NCBI GenBank assembly: GCA_029239875.1
Contig: JARBUD010000013.1
Coordinates: 1-64,000 of the forward strand
Origin: Xanthobacteraceae bacterium
GTDB taxonomy: Bacteria; Pseudomonadota; Alphaproteobacteria; Rhizobiales; Xanthobacteraceae
Direction: 5' to 3'
DNA: 64,000 nucleotides
Positions 17,954 through 27,425 of this stretch are shown here, piece by piece. The notes beneath the pieces were generated by a model, which saw nothing but the letters and a program-made list of their open reading frames with translations, did not search any database and was not told where the DNA came from. Position numbers and translations under genes: made by a program. The stretch's first letter is position 1, and every line of letters starts with the position of its first letter.

Positions 17954-20167
17954 TCAGTCGAGCTTGCCGAGCGAGATGAACTGCGTCTCGCCGGAGGAGC
18001 CGTCCACGCCGTCATTATCGGTGACAACGAAGGCGTTGCCGGCCGCGTCGATGGCGAAGCTCTCGACCTTGTCGAGCACATAGCCGTGCGGCGCCTTCAG
18101 CAGCGGCAGCAGGTCCTTGACCTCGGTCTTGGCCAGGACCGGCGGCTGCACTTCGCTGCCGAGCGCCGCCGGGGTCACGCCCTTGAGCGAGACATAGGCG
18201 AGCTTCTTCAGCTTGGCGTCCGGGCCGATCAGGTTGTCGCGCTCGACGACGATGAAGCCGTCCTTGTAAGGCGTGATCTCGGACAGGCCGACCCAGCCCT
18301 TCTCGGTCTTGTCGAGCGGGTAACGCACATAGCCCCAGCTCTTGTCGGCAGGCTTGTAGGCGAGGATCTTGGCGAAGCCCTTCGGGTCGTCCTTCCACTC
18401 GCGCTGCACGGCGATCCACACGGTCTCGTCCGCACCCGAGCCGGTCACCGCGACGCCTTCGAAGCCGAAGCGGGTGGCCTGGGCGGCGAGCGCTTCCGGC
18501 AGCGCGATCTCCTGCGCGATGGAGCCGTCGGCGTTCACCTGCAGCAGCAGGTTCTGCGTCGCGTTCTCCTTCTTCTCGACGGCGCCCTCCGACACCGCCC
18601 AGAAGCCGCCCTCCGGCCGCACCGCGATGCCTTCGAGGTCGAGGCCCTTGGCCGGCTTGCCGTCCTTGGTGAGGATGGTGGCGGCGGTGATTTTGGCCGG
18701 GGTGGCGGTGGCGTCGACGGTCAGGATGCGGCCCTGGCTGTAGGCGCTGTCGGTCACCGCATACAGCTTGCCCGCCTCCTTGGGATCGGCGGCGAAGCCG
18801 GAGAGCGCCGACCACCAGATCGGCAGGCCGTCCGGACCGTTCGCCGACTCGATGGTCGGATAGGCCGGCTTGGCGCCGGGCTGGCGCTGGTAGATGGTGA
18901 CAATGCCGCCGATGCCGCCATCCTCGCGCAGGTCGGTTTCCGCAGCAGTTACAAAGAGATCGCGGCCGGGGATGGCGATCAGCCCCTCCGGCCCGATGCC
19001 ACCAGGCAGCACCTGCATGAATTCCGGCGCCTCCGAACCGCCCTTGTCGCGGTAGACGAAGACGATCGAGCCGCGCTCGGAAGCGACGAAGATCAGGCGG
19101 TCATTGCCGAAGGTCGCGACTTCCGCGCCCTCCATCTCGATGCCCTTCTTGTTGCGCTTCTCGGGATAGTGGCCGAGGCGCACGGCGATTTGCTCCGGCG
19201 CCGGGCCGGATTCGAACAGCACCTTGCCGGTCTTGTCGAAGATGGTGAAGCCGCGCGAGCCGCCCTTCCAGTCGCCCTCATTGGCGGTGACGAAGCGGTC
19301 GTCGTCGATCCACTGCACGGTGTCGGGCTCGCGCGGAACCGCCTTCATCGAGCCTGACAGGTCGATGACGCCGTCCTTCTTGGTGTCGATGCGGTCGAGA
19401 TCGACGGTGCCGGCCGGGAAGTTCGCCGTCACCTTGCCGGTGGGCAGGTCGATGATGACGATGTGGTTATTCTCCTGCAGCGTGACGACCGCCTCGTTGC
19501 GGGAGTTGATATCGAGATATTCCGGCTCCGGATCCGTCGGCGCGACGGCGGCGAGGCCGGTCAGGTCGACCACCTTCTTGGACTCGTCGACGACGCGCCC
19601 GTTCTTCACCTCGAAATAGGTGAAGTTGCCCGCCGGCATCTGCGGGATGGCGCCGTCGTTCACGTCCTCGTCGCGCTCGTTCTCGATGACGACGCCGAGA
19701 TAGCTGCCGTCCGGGCTCTTGGCGATCGAATCGGGCTGGCCGCCGAGGTCGACCTTGTCCTCGACCTTCTTGGTGGCGAGGTCGACCACCGCCAGATGGC
19801 CGGACGGCTCGGACTTCTTCTCGGAGGTGACGACCCCGACATAGGCCTTGCCGCCGATCACCACCGTGGTGGTCGGCTCGCCGTCGAGGGCGACGGTACC
19901 TGCGGGCTTCGGCGCCGCCGGATCCGTGATGTCGATGAAGCCGATGCGCTTGCCGGGGCTGTCGCTGTAGATCAGCGTCTTGCCGTCCTCGGTGAAGGTG
20001 ATGATCTCCGACACCGTCTCCTTGGACGCATCAGCGCCGGCCGGCAGGTTGTCGATCACGTTGAAGGTGGCAATGCGGTTGAACGCGGAATCCGGTGTCT
20101 GGGCCGAGGCGGTGACGGCAAGGCCGAGAACGGCCGCCGACATGCCGGCGAGAAGAATTTTGCGCAT
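17954..20167 (-). CDS. Secreted phytase-like (esterase-like activity of phytase) beta-propeller protein
   Basis: Signal peptide MRKILLAGMSAAVLGLAVTASAQ; choice-of-anchor-like N-terminal propeller plus C-terminal GLDLEGIAVRPEGGFWAVSEG...RFGFEGVAV...WGYVRYPLD. Confidence 0.82.
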   Translation of the reverse strand: MRKILLAGMSAAVLGLAVTASAQTPDSAFNRIATFNVIDNLPAGADASKETVSEIITFTEDGKTLIYSDSPGKRIGFIDITDPAAPKPAGTVALDGEPTTTVVIGGKAYVGVVTSEKKSEPSGHLAVVDLATKKVEDKVDLGGQPDSIAKSPDGSYLGVVIENERDEDVNDGAIPQMPAGNFTYFEVKNGRVVDESKKVVDLTGLAAVAPTDPEPEYLDINSRNEAVVTLQENNHIVIIDLPTGKVTANFPAGTVDLDRIDTKKDGVIDLSGSMKAVPREPDTVQWIDDDRFVTANEGDWKGGSRGFTIFDKTGKVLFESGPAPEQIAVRLGHYPEKRNKKGIEMEGAEVATFGNDRLIFVASERGSIVFVYRDKGGSEAPEFMQVLPGGIGPEGLIAIPGRDLFVTAAETDLREDGGIGGIVTIYQRQPGAKPAYPTIESANGPDGLPIWWSALSGFAADPKEAGKLYAVTDSAYSQGRILTVDATATPAKITAATILTKDGKPAKGLDLEGIAVRPEGGFWAVSEGAVEKKENATQNLLLQVNADGSIAQEIALPEALAAQATRFGFEGVAVTGSGADETVWIAVQREWKDDPKGFAKILAYKPADKSWGYVRYPLDKTEKGWVGLSEITPYKDGFIVVERDNLIGPDAKLKKLAYVSLKGVTPAALGSEVQPPVLAKTEVKDLLPLLKAPHGYVLDKVESFAIDAAGNAFVVTDNDGVDGSSGETQFISLGKLD

Positions 20168-20229
20168 GGAATTGATCCCCGTCAGATGACGGGTCAATGC
20201 CCGCCCTGACGCCGTTCAATTCCTTGCGA

Positions 20230-20247
20230 ATGACAGCCGGATGACGA
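20230..20247 (-). promoter_or_regulatory. PhoB box upstream of phytase-like gene
   Basis: Minus strand TCGTCAT-CCGG-CTGTCAT (5/7 and 7/7 to CTGTCAT, exact 11-bp period), 63 bp upstream of the ATG. Confidence 0.65.
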
Positions 20248-20435
20248 AATCACCGCGAAACGGCGCGAATTCGACCCAGCGTTCGACTTTGGTAGGAGCC
20301 GTTTTACCGTAAAGCCGACAATTTGGGCTTGCACTTGCCGTTTGGGCATCGTCTCCTTGGGTTATCGGGACAAGGCGCACCAAGCGCCGCCCGGCGGGCA
20401 CGCCCGCACAGGAAACGCCACAGGAGGAACCGCCC

Positions 20436-21575
20436 ATGACCGAAACGTCAGGGAAGAGCGCGGACGCGCATCACGACGTCCGCACCAGCCGCCGCCGCTT
20501 CATTGCTACCGCCGCGGCCGTCGCCGGCGCAACTGCCGTCGCCGCGCCCGCCGTCCACGCGCAAGCGCCGATCAAACTGAAATTCCAGTCGACCTGGCCA
20601 AACAAGGACATCTTCCACGAATTTGCCGGCGATTACGTCAAGCGCGTCAACGCCATGACCGGCGGACGCGTCGAACTGGAGCTGCTGCCCGCCGGCTCGG
20701 TGGTGCCCGCCTTCCAGATGGCCGACGCAGTATCCTCCGGGATCCTCGACGGCGGCCACGGCGTGTCGGCCTACTGGTACGGCAAGAACAAGGCCTTCTC
20801 GCTGTTCGGCACCGCGCCGGCCTTCGGCTGGGACGCCGACGAACTGCTGGGCTGGGTCCGCTACGGCGGCGGCCAGGAGCTCTATGACGATCTCGTCACC
20901 AACGTGCTGAAGCTCAACGTCGTCGGCATGCTCTACGGGCCGATGCCGACCCAGCCGCTCGGCTGGTTCAAGAAGGAGATCACCAGCGCCGACGACTTCA
21001 AGGGGCTGAAGTACCGCACGGTCGGCCTCGGCGCTGACCTGAACAAGGAGCTCGGCGCGGCGGTGACCATTATCGCCGGCGGCGAGATCGTGCCCGCCAT
21101 CGACCGCGGCCTGCTGGACGGCGCCGAGTTCAACAACCCCTCCTCCGATCTCGTGCTCGGCTTCCCGGACGTCTCGAAGATCTACATGATCCAGAGCTAC
21201 CATCAGGCGCTGGAGTGCTTCGAGATCCTGTTCAACAAGAACAAGTTCCAGGGTCTGCCGCAGGACGTGCAGGCGATCCTCAGATCAGCCGCCGATGCCT
21301 CCTCCTCCGACATGATGTGGAAGGCGCAGGATCGCTACTCGAAGGACCTCGAGGCCATCAAGGCGCGCGGCGTGAAGGTGCTCCCCACTCCGAAGCCGAT
21401 GCTGGAAGCCCAGCTCGCCGCCTGGGACAAGGTGATCGCCAATCTCTCCGCCGACCCCTTCTTCAAGAAGGTGATCGACAGCCAGAAGGCCTGGGCGCAG
21501 CGCGTCGTCGGCTTCCGCCTCCAGTACGAGGCGGATTCGAAGACCGCCTACGACCACTTCTTCGGCAAGGCGTAA
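20436..21575 (+). CDS. dctP: TRAP transporter substrate-binding protein (DctP family, Tat signal)
   Basis: SRRRFIATAAAVAGATAVAAPAVHA Tat leader; FQSTWPNKDIFHEFAGDYVKRVNAMTGGRVELELLPAGSVV. Confidence 0.93.
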   Translation: MTETSGKSADAHHDVRTSRRRFIATAAAVAGATAVAAPAVHAQAPIKLKFQSTWPNKDIFHEFAGDYVKRVNAMTGGRVELELLPAGSVVPAFQMADAVSSGILDGGHGVSAYWYGKNKAFSLFGTAPAFGWDADELLGWVRYGGGQELYDDLVTNVLKLNVVGMLYGPMPTQPLGWFKKEITSADDFKGLKYRTVGLGADLNKELGAAVTIIAGGEIVPAIDRGLLDGAEFNNPSSDLVLGFPDVSKIYMIQSYHQALECFEILFNKNKFQGLPQDVQAILRSAADASSSDMMWKAQDRYSKDLEAIKARGVKVLPTPKPMLEAQLAAWDKVIANLSADPFFKKVIDSQKAWAQRVVGFRLQYEADSKTAYDHFFGKA

Positions 21576-21591
21576 TCGCGCTGACCGCGTT

Positions 21592-21698
21592 ATCCCGGAC
21601 GGCCGCAAGGCCGATCCGGGAGCGTCGGCCATATTGCCCGCATTCGGCATGCGATCCCGGCTCTGCGTGGCCTGCCGCCCGCTTCGGCCGGGATGACG
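21592..21698. repeat. Dispersed palindromic repeat family C
   Basis: ATCCCGGACGGCCGCAAGGCCGATCCGGGAGCG...CGATCCCGGCTCTGCG...GCTTCGGCCGGGATGACG. Confidence 0.75.
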
Positions 21699-21729
21699 CG
21701 TCTTATGGACCCTCCAAAAGGCCCCGCCC

Positions 21730-22356
21730 ATGCAATCCGTCCTGCTCGGCGTAGACAGGCTGAACGCCTTCATCGGCAAACTGTTCGCCTGGTGCATCGT
21801 CATCCTCACGCTGGCCATCAGCTACGAGGTCTTCCGGCGCTACGTGCTCCACGACCCGACCACCTGGGCCTATGACGTCAGCCTGATGCTCTACGGCGCC
21901 CTGTTCATGATGGCCGGCGCCTACACGCTCTCACGCAACGGCCATGTGCGCGGCGACTTCATCTACCGCAAATGGCAGCCGGCGACGCAGGCCAAGACCG
22001 ACCTCGTCCTCTACTTCCTCTTCTACTTCCCCGGCATCCTGGCGCTGATCTATTCCGGGTGGAACTACTTCTACCTGTCCTACCTGCTCAACGAGCACTC
22101 GTCCTTCAGCCCGGAAGGCCCGGTGATCTGGCCGTTCAAGGCGCTGATCCCCATCACTGGCGTGATGATGCTCCTGCAGGGCGTGGTCGAGGTGGTGCGC
22201 TGCGTCATCTGCATCCGCACCGGCGACTGGCCGCAGCGCCTGCACGACGTGGAAGAGATGGAGAAGCTCATCCTCGAGGAGGCCGCCACCAAGGACAGTC
22301 CAGAAGAGGTGCTCAATGTGATCGAGCGCGACTCCACCACCCGAGGGTCCCTGTGA
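21730..22356 (+). CDS. dctQ: TRAP transporter small permease (DctQ)
   Basis: Four hydrophobic helices, TWAYDVSLMLYGALFMMAGAYTLSRNGHVRGDF. Confidence 0.92.
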   Translation: MQSVLLGVDRLNAFIGKLFAWCIVILTLAISYEVFRRYVLHDPTTWAYDVSLMLYGALFMMAGAYTLSRNGHVRGDFIYRKWQPATQAKTDLVLYFLFYFPGILALIYSGWNYFYLSYLLNEHSSFSPEGPVIWPFKALIPITGVMMLLQGVVEVVRCVICIRTGDWPQRLHDVEEMEKLILEEAATKDSPEEVLNVIERDSTTRGSL

Positions 22357-23684
22357 TGTTTCTTTCCGATCCCGCCCTCGGCATCCTGATGCTGGTGCTG
22401 TTCCTTGTCTTCCTGATGCTCGGATTCCCGATCGCCTTCACGCTGATGGCGCTCGGCGTAGGCTTCGGCTATTTCACGCAAGGCGACAGTATCTTCCAGC
22501 TCTTCGTGCAGCGCACCTATTCGGTGATGTCGAACGACGTGCTGATCTCGATCCCGTTGTTCCTGTTCATGGGTTACGTGATCGAGCGCGCCAACATCCT
22601 CGACCGGCTGTTCCGCTCCATCCAGCTCGCCGCCGGCTGGCTGCCCGGCTCCCTCGCCGTGGCGACGCTCATCACCTGCGCGCTGTTCGCCACCGCCACC
22701 GGCATCGTCGGCGCGGTGGTCACGCTGATGGGCCTGCTGGCCTTCCCGGCCATGCTGCGCGCCGGCTACGACACCCGCATCGCCTCGGGCGTGGTCTGCG
22801 CCGGCGGGTGCCTCGGCATCCTCATTCCGCCCAGCGTGATGCTCATCCTCTACGGCGCCACCGCCGGCGTCTCGGTGGTCAAGCTCTACGCCGCCGCCTT
22901 CATCCCGGGCCTCGCTTTGGCGGGCATGTACATGCTCTACGTCATCATCCGGGTGATGATTAACCCCGCCCTGGCGCCCAAGCTGCCGGCGGAGGAGCGC
23001 AACGTCCCTACCCTCACCATCATCTGGGCGCTGCTGACCTCCTTCCTGCCGCTGGTCACGCTCATCGTCGCGGTGCTGGGCTGCATCATCTTCGGCCTCG
23101 CGACGCCCTCCGAGGCCGCCGCCATCGGCGCCTTGGGCGCGGTGCTGCTGGCGCTGGCCTACCGCTCCTTCAGCCTCGACAAGATGAAGGACTCGGTGTT
23201 CCTCACCGCCCGCGCCTCGGCGATGGTGTGCTGGCTGTTCGTCGGCTCGGCGGTGTTCTCCGCCGTCTTCGCCCTGCTCGGCGGCCAGCGGGTGGTCGAA
23301 GAGTTCATCATGGGGCTGAACCTCGGCCCGGTCGGCTTCCTGATCCTCACGCAGATCATCATCTTCGTGCTGGGCTGGCCGCTGGAATGGACGGAGATCA
23401 TCGTCATCTTCCTGCCGATCTTCCTGCCGCTGCTCGACCATTTCGGCATCGACCCGATCTTCTTCGGGGTGCTGGTGGCGCTGAACCTGCAGACCTCGTT
23501 CCTCTCCCCACCGGTGGCGATGGCGCCATTCTACTTGAAAGGCGTGGCACCCAAGCACGTCTCCATCGACGAGATCTTCTCCGGGGTCATGCCCTTCATC
23601 CTGATCGTCGTCTTCGCGATGGTGCTGCTCTACACATGGCCCGGCTTCGCGCTCTGGCTGCCGAACGTCCTGTATGGCGGCTAA
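22356..23684 (+). CDS. dctM: TRAP transporter large permease (DctM)
   Basis: MFLSDPALGILMLVLFLVFLMLGFPIAFTLM...CAGGCLGILIPPSVMLILYG; start overlaps dctQ stop (TGATG). Confidence 0.94.
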   Translation: MFLSDPALGILMLVLFLVFLMLGFPIAFTLMALGVGFGYFTQGDSIFQLFVQRTYSVMSNDVLISIPLFLFMGYVIERANILDRLFRSIQLAAGWLPGSLAVATLITCALFATATGIVGAVVTLMGLLAFPAMLRAGYDTRIASGVVCAGGCLGILIPPSVMLILYGATAGVSVVKLYAAAFIPGLALAGMYMLYVIIRVMINPALAPKLPAEERNVPTLTIIWALLTSFLPLVTLIVAVLGCIIFGLATPSEAAAIGALGAVLLALAYRSFSLDKMKDSVFLTARASAMVCWLFVGSAVFSAVFALLGGQRVVEEFIMGLNLGPVGFLILTQIIIFVLGWPLEWTEIIVIFLPIFLPLLDHFGIDPIFFGVLVALNLQTSFLSPPVAMAPFYLKGVAPKHVSIDEIFSGVMPFILIVVFAMVLLYTWPGFALWLPNVLYGG

Positions 23685-23706
23685 CCGCAGCGACCGCGAC
23701 AAACGC

Positions 23707-23738
23707 GAACGGGCCCCAGAGGGCCCGTTCTGCTTTGT
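23707..23738. terminator. Bidirectional terminator between convergent genes
   Basis: GAACGGGCCC-cAGA-GGGCCCGTTC, 10-bp perfect stem then CTGCTTTG. Confidence 0.75.
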
Positions 23739-23753
23739 GCCGGATGGGAATGA

Positions 23754-25229
23754 TCAGGCAGTGAGCGCCTTGGGGTCGCCCGGCGCGGTCTTCCAGCCGA
23801 GCGTGGGGAAGCGGACCACGCGCCGGCCGCGGAAATCCGCCTCGCAGACCAGGTGGCCGCGCTCTTCCATATAGGTCAGCAGCCAGCGCCCGCGCGAGGG
23901 CGAGCGGCTGCCATAGGCGCGCGCCAGCGCCTCGTCGGCGGGTGATGGCGCTCCCTCCATGCCGGCGCGGGCGAGCAGCAGGAACACCCCCTGCATCTCC
24001 TCCGGCAGGCCGGCCGCCTGCTCCACCGCGCGCTGCCAGCCCTCGTCCTCCGGCCGGGCGTCGAGCCCGGCGCGGGCGATGGCGAGGCGGCGGGTGAAGT
24101 CGGACAGGTCTGGCACCTTGGAGCCGACTCGTCGCACCCGGCAATGCACAAGGAAATCGGGATAGAGCGACGCAGCAGAACGGAACGGGGCGTCCGCGTC
24201 GGTGACGAACTGGCGCACGATCTCCTCGATCAGCGCCTCGCGCTCGGCCTCGAAGGCGGCCGCCGCTTCCGGATCGACCGGTGCGGGCTCCAGTGCCGGC
24301 GCCTCCTCCAGCGTCTCCAATATCTCCTCGGTCTCGCGCGGCCGCACCCGCAGCGGCGGGGCCGGCACCGGCTCGCCGCCGAGGTCGTCGAAGATCAGGT
24401 CCTGGATTTCCGCGGTGCCGAGTTCCGGCGGCGGCAGCAGCGAAGGCCGACCGTTACGGCTGGCGGTAGTGACGTCGCCGATCTTCACCGGCAGCGGGCG
24501 GCGCGACAGCGCCGGGCCGAGCGCCACGAAGGAGCCGGTGTTGAGGTCGCGAAAACTCTCCGCCTGCCGCTTCTCCATGCCGAGCAGGTCGGCCGCGCGC
24601 GCCATGTCGATGTCGAGGAAGGTCCGGCCCATCAGGAAGTTGGAGGCTTCCGCCGCCACGTTCTTCGCAAGCTTGGCGAGGCGCTGGGTGGCGATGACGC
24701 CGGCAAGGCCGCGCTTGCGGCCGCGGCACATCAGGTTGGTCATGGCCGAGAGCGACACGCGCCGCGCCTCGTCGGAGATCTCGCCGGCGCCGGAGGGCGC
24801 GAAGAGCTGCGCCTCGTCGACGATGACGAGCATGGGGAACCAGTATTCGCGATCGGCGTCGAACAAGCCATTGAGGAAGGCGGCGGCCGAGCGCATCTGC
24901 GCGTCGGCGTCGAGCCCTTCGAGGTTGAATACCACCGAGGCGCGGTGCTTGCGGATGCGCGCGGCGATACGCCCGATCTCGCCCGCGGTGCGCTCGGCGT
25001 CGATCACGACATGGCCGTAGCGCTCGGCGAGGCCGACAAAGTCGCCTTCCGGGTCGATGATCGCCTGCTGTACATGGCCGGCGCTCTGCTCCAGCAGCCG
25101 GCGCAGCAGATGCGACTTGCCGGAACCGGAATTGCCCTGCACCAGCAGGCGCGTCGACAGGAGCTCCTCCAGGTCGAGCCGCACCGGCTGGCCGGCATTG
25201 CTGCTCCCGAGCTCGATACCGATCTTCAT
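23754..25229 (-). CDS. HerA/DUF87-type ATP-binding protein
   Basis: LLVQGNSGSGKSHLLRRLLEQ Walker A, AIIDPEGDF, VIVDEAQLFAP Walker B, ATQRLAKLAKNVAAEASNFLMGRTFLDID. Confidence 0.85.
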   Translation of the reverse strand: MKIGIELGSSNAGQPVRLDLEELLSTRLLVQGNSGSGKSHLLRRLLEQSAGHVQQAIIDPEGDFVGLAERYGHVVIDAERTAGEIGRIAARIRKHRASVVFNLEGLDADAQMRSAAAFLNGLFDADREYWFPMLVIVDEAQLFAPSGAGEISDEARRVSLSAMTNLMCRGRKRGLAGVIATQRLAKLAKNVAAEASNFLMGRTFLDIDMARAADLLGMEKRQAESFRDLNTGSFVALGPALSRRPLPVKIGDVTTASRNGRPSLLPPPELGTAEIQDLIFDDLGGEPVPAPPLRVRPRETEEILETLEEAPALEPAPVDPEAAAAFEAEREALIEEIVRQFVTDADAPFRSAASLYPDFLVHCRVRRVGSKVPDLSDFTRRLAIARAGLDARPEDEGWQRAVEQAAGLPEEMQGVFLLLARAGMEGAPSPADEALARAYGSRSPSRGRWLLTYMEERGHLVCEADFRGRRVVRFPTLGWKTAPGDPKALTA

Positions 25230-25356
25230 GCCGCCTTCAAATCCTGCGTTCGGCCCTGCCTAGCACGCGCGCGCGAGCCGCTCAGGGCCTTGACCACAGA
25301 ACTCCACAGATTCGGCGCCGCTCGACAAGGGCGCGCGGCGTGTCCATCTTGCCCGC

Positions 25357-25818
25357 ATGGCAAAACACCCGCCCCTCTTCACCATCGGCTACGAACAGGT
25401 CTCCTCCGGCGCTGTGCTCGACACGCTGAGCGCCACGGGCGTCGAGCTTCTGGTCGACGTGCGGGCGGTGGCCGCCTCGCGCCGCGCCGGCTTCTCCAAG
25501 AGCCTGCTGGCGGCGGGCGTGTCGGAGCGCGGCATCTCCTATCTGCATCTGCGCGGCCTCGGCACGCCGGCGGAGGGGCGGCAGGCGGCGCGTAGCGGGC
25601 ATTACGACGAGCTGCGCCGCATCTACGATGCCCATCTCGCCACGCCGACGGCGCAGGAGCAGCTCGACGAACTGACCACGCTGGTGAAGGCCGGCCGGCG
25701 GGTCTGCCTGCTGTGCTATGAGCGCCATCCCGAGTACTGCCACCGGCAGATGATCGCCGATCTCGTCTGCGAGCGGGTGGGAGTGAAGGTCGAACACCTC
25801 GCCGCACCGCCGGTGTAA
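25357..25818 (+). CDS. DUF488 domain-containing protein
   Basis: LFTIGYEQ...LVDVRAVAASRRAGFSKSLL...LLCYERHPEYCHRQMIADLV. Confidence 0.92.
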   Translation: MAKHPPLFTIGYEQVSSGAVLDTLSATGVELLVDVRAVAASRRAGFSKSLLAAGVSERGISYLHLRGLGTPAEGRQAARSGHYDELRRIYDAHLATPTAQEQLDELTTLVKAGRRVCLLCYERHPEYCHRQMIADLVCERVGVKVEHLAAPPV

Positions 25819-25963
25819 GGCTACCTGCGACGTAATAGCGCATGCCCTTGGCGAGAATCATCTCCGCGACTCAATCTCTGATTGATTGAGCGCGACCTTG
25901 CGTGATGCTCGTATCGGTTGCACGGTAATTTAATCCGACAGCCCTCGAACCCCGAGCGCGGCG

Positions 25964-26701
25964 ATGATCCCTTCGCCAGTGCATGGCTGCGCATGCCTTC
26001 TGGCAGCACTCGTCGCCTGCCTCGGCTCCGCCGGGGCGGAGGAAGCGTCGCCCAATCCGCTCAAGGACAGGTTGTATTTCTACTCCGGCATCGATGTGGC
26101 GCGTGACAACGCCTATGGCTGGGGCGGCATGGCCTGGGCGCCCTTCGCACCGATGGATCAGGAGGGGCTGCGCGTGCGCACCCAGACCGGCGGCGGGCGC
26201 TACGAGTACCGCACCCAGGCCGTGCCCGGCGGCTGGAACATCGGCAACAAGATGGAAGGCGAGCTGCTGGTCGGCTGGCAGTTCATCCGCGGCCGGCATG
26301 CGCTGGCCATCTATGGCGGCGTCAACGTCGTCGACAACCGCCTCGACCGGCCGGACCCCGGCAATCGTGACCAGGGCACGCAGTTCGGTGCCAAAGGCGT
26401 GGTGGAATGGTTCTACCGGCTGGACGAGCGCTGGGTGCTGACCGCCGCGCTCGGCGGCTCCACCGCCGATGGCACCGTCACCGGCCGCGCCACCGCCGGC
26501 TGGCAGGCCTTTGACCGGCTCGATGTCGGCATGGAAGTTGGCGCCACTACGGACTGGCTGGACGAGAGCGCCCGGATCGGCCTGTTCATCGCCACGCCGC
26601 TGGCAGCCGGGCGCGAGCTGCGCGTGGCCGGCGGCTGGCGATGGAGCAGCGACAGCGACGACAGCCCCTATGGCACGCTGTCGATCTTCCTGCCGTTCTG
26701 A
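25964..26701 (+). CDS. BcsS-like cellulose biosynthesis-associated protein
   Basis: Secreted; LYFYSGIDVARDNAYGWGGMAWAPFAPMDQEGLRVRTQTGGGRYEYRTQ resembles the alphaproteobacterial BcsS family. Confidence 0.7.
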   Translation: MIPSPVHGCACLLAALVACLGSAGAEEASPNPLKDRLYFYSGIDVARDNAYGWGGMAWAPFAPMDQEGLRVRTQTGGGRYEYRTQAVPGGWNIGNKMEGELLVGWQFIRGRHALAIYGGVNVVDNRLDRPDPGNRDQGTQFGAKGVVEWFYRLDERWVLTAALGGSTADGTVTGRATAGWQAFDRLDVGMEVGATTDWLDESARIGLFIATPLAAGRELRVAGGWRWSSDSDDSPYGTLSIFLPF

Positions 26702-26712
26702 GGAATGCCTTA

Positions 26713-27414
26713 TTACGCATCCTCCGCCTTCATCCCGTCCAGCGCGGCGCGGGCGTCGACATCGGCACGCTCGGCGATCTCGTGGATTTCCAGCGCCTCC
26801 AGTTCGTCGCGGGTGTCGATGTCGAGGAACGCCCCCTCGCCTTCCGCCAGCACCTCGGCGACCAGCTCGGGCTCGTCACTGATGAGCGCGCGCGCGCCGA
26901 CGTCGCCCTCGATCGCCATCAGCGCCGGAAACAGACGCCGCGCCCATCCGACGGGATTGCCGCGCCGTCCTTGCGCCACCGGCACGGCGATGAGCCGGCC
27001 AGCCGCCGGGTCGATGGCGGCGGCGAGCCGATCGATGAGCGCCGGCTCGACTTTCGGCATGTCGCCGAGGAGCACCACCGCCCGGTCGACCTCCTCCGGG
27101 ACTGCGGCGATGCCGGCCTTCAGCGAGGTGGAAAGACCCCCGGCGAAATCGGGATTGTCGACGAAGACAGCGTCGAGTCCGGCCAGCGCCGCGCGCACCT
27201 TCTCGCCCTCATGGCCGGTGACGACGATGACCGGCCGCGCCTGCGAGGCCAGCGCCGCGCTCACCGCCCGGCGCACCAGCGGCTCGCCGTTCAAAGGAGC
27301 GGTGAGCTTGTGGGCATGCGGCATGCGCGTGCCCTGCCCGGCGGCGAGCACCACGGCGGCGGCGCGGCCCGCCGGCGGCACATCACCCGGCTGTGGAGAG
27401 ATGGCGCTTTCCAT
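26713..27414 (-). CDS. Molybdenum cofactor cytidylyltransferase-like NTP transferase (MocA/MobA-like)
   Basis: AAVVLAAGQGTRMPHAHKLTAPLNGEPLVRRAV...VVLLGDMPKVEPALIDRL; likely start MESAISPQ at 27414. Confidence 0.85.
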   Translation of the reverse strand: MESAISPQPGDVPPAGRAAAVVLAAGQGTRMPHAHKLTAPLNGEPLVRRAVSAALASQARPVIVVTGHEGEKVRAALAGLDAVFVDNPDFAGGLSTSLKAGIAAVPEEVDRAVVLLGDMPKVEPALIDRLAAAIDPAAGRLIAVPVAQGRRGNPVGWARRLFPALMAIEGDVGARALISDEPELVAEVLAEGEGAFLDIDTRDELEALEIHEIAERADVDARAALDGMKAEDA

Positions 27415-27425
27415 CTTGCCCGGTC

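Noticed and set aside
22080-23702. 540-aa minus-strand ORF
   Set aside because: Antisense of dctM; Glu/Asp/His/Gln-rich shadow composition
23754-25818. Possible antiviral HerA defence system
   Set aside because: No NurA, SIR2, DUF4297 or other recognised effector gene adjacent; kept only as a curiosity finding
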